NCBI RefSeq assembly: GCF_900109655.1 | Contig: NZ_FOAT01000011.1 | Location: 62,001-126,000 of the forward strand | Origin: Hominimerdicola alba | Lineage (GTDB): Bacteria > Bacillota > Clostridia > Oscillospirales > Ruminococcaceae | Reading direction: 5' to 3' | Length of the DNA stretch: 64,000 nt | Shown here: in pieces, positions 63,865 to 64,000 of the stretch | How positions within the stretch are numbered: position 1 is the first letter of the stretch | Layout of the letters: the number at the start of each line of letters is the position of its first letter | Program-made: the position numbers and the translations under genes | Notes under the pieces: model-generated | The model's input: only the letters and a program-made list of their open reading frames with translations | What the model was told of the DNA's origin: nothing | Databases searched by the model: none

Positions 63865-64000
63865 CAGTCTTTCTTCTCCTCGTCCGAAAATTCTTCATCA
63901 GCGGTGTCGGCGCAGTCCTCGATGATGTCGATAATATCCTCGTCGGCACGCTTTTCGTTGATGTACTTAGCGTCAGCAACGATATCATCACAGCCCTCGC
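63864..64000 (-). CDS. Partial gene, DUF6110-like C-terminus
   Basis: The last 44 codons of a gene that continues past the window. The sequence is acidic (DDIVADAKYINEKRADED, then EEFSDEEKKD). It resembles the C-terminus of small membrane proteins (DUF6110-like) often found before P1B ATPases in Clostridia; this is recalled, not checked. Its stop overlaps the ATPase start. Confidence 0.6.
   Translation of the reverse strand, partial: EGCDDIVADAKYINEKRADEDIIDIIEDCADTADEEFSDEEKKD

Overview
The window looks like chromosome of a low-to-middle-GC Gram-positive gut or rumen anaerobe of the Clostridia, most likely a Ruminococcus-type organism (inference). The grounds are dense RBS-led operons with TTGACA-17-TATAAT promoters, a type III glutamine synthetase, a glutamate synthase split into stand-alone domain proteins, DapL lysine synthesis, BspA-like leucine-rich-repeat surface proteins, MptD-type ECF transporters and paired ABC exporters behind a TetR gene. 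No 16S sequence is present, so the genus cannot be fixed from this window.

Layout. 1-2.8 kb holds a small BspA-like protein and an asparagine-synthetase-like protein that lacks the glutaminase cysteine. 2.9-11.5 kb is a proline-tRNA cluster interrupted by an AT-rich integrated filamentous phage (inovirus) of about 8.3 kb. It is bounded by a 53-bp perfect direct repeat (3053-3105 and 11381-11433) in tRNA-Pro(CGG), and carries a tyrosine integrase, an HUH Rep, a Zot/pI ATPase, pIII- and pVI-like proteins, a major coat protein, a possible ssDNA-binding protein, two repressor-like genes with their operators, and two large palindromes. 12.0-21.9 kb is a five-gene operon (MoxR-type AAA+, DUF5682, VWA, SWIM zinc finger, DUF4132) resembling the little-understood E. 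coli yehL/M/P/Q/I set. 22.0-28.2 kb holds a MarR regulator with a MacB/FtsX-type ABC transporter and a secreted transglutaminase-like protein.

29.1-42.5 kb is a nitrogen-assimilation region. The split glutamate synthase operon runs left. Glutamine synthetase III, asparagine synthetase, CTP synthase, PurF and DapL run right. The shared 450-bp intergenic region carries promoters followed by terminator hairpins that overlap small hexaloop hairpins with A at loop position 1 and G at position 4. This is the signature of RNA antitermination by ANTAR-domain regulators, so ammonia assimilation appears to be controlled by attenuation on both strands. 42.6-47.3 kb has a VanW-like protein, a DUF434 protein and a large leucine-rich-repeat/fibronectin-like surface protein.

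47.4-51.8 kb is a TetR-ABC-ABC operon ending in a broken ECF S-component gene. 52.1-64.0 kb contains a putative metal regulon: an HMA-domain protein with a GNAT, enolase, a ZIP transporter, a DUF2325 protein, a complete ECF transporter and a serine-acetyltransferase remnant each have TTAG-N6-CTAA boxes at the transcription start (eight perfect copies plus one near-copy). A MerR/creatininase pair and a P1B-type metal ATPase with a partial upstream gene complete the window.

I saw no CRISPR array, no insertion sequence and no rRNA.
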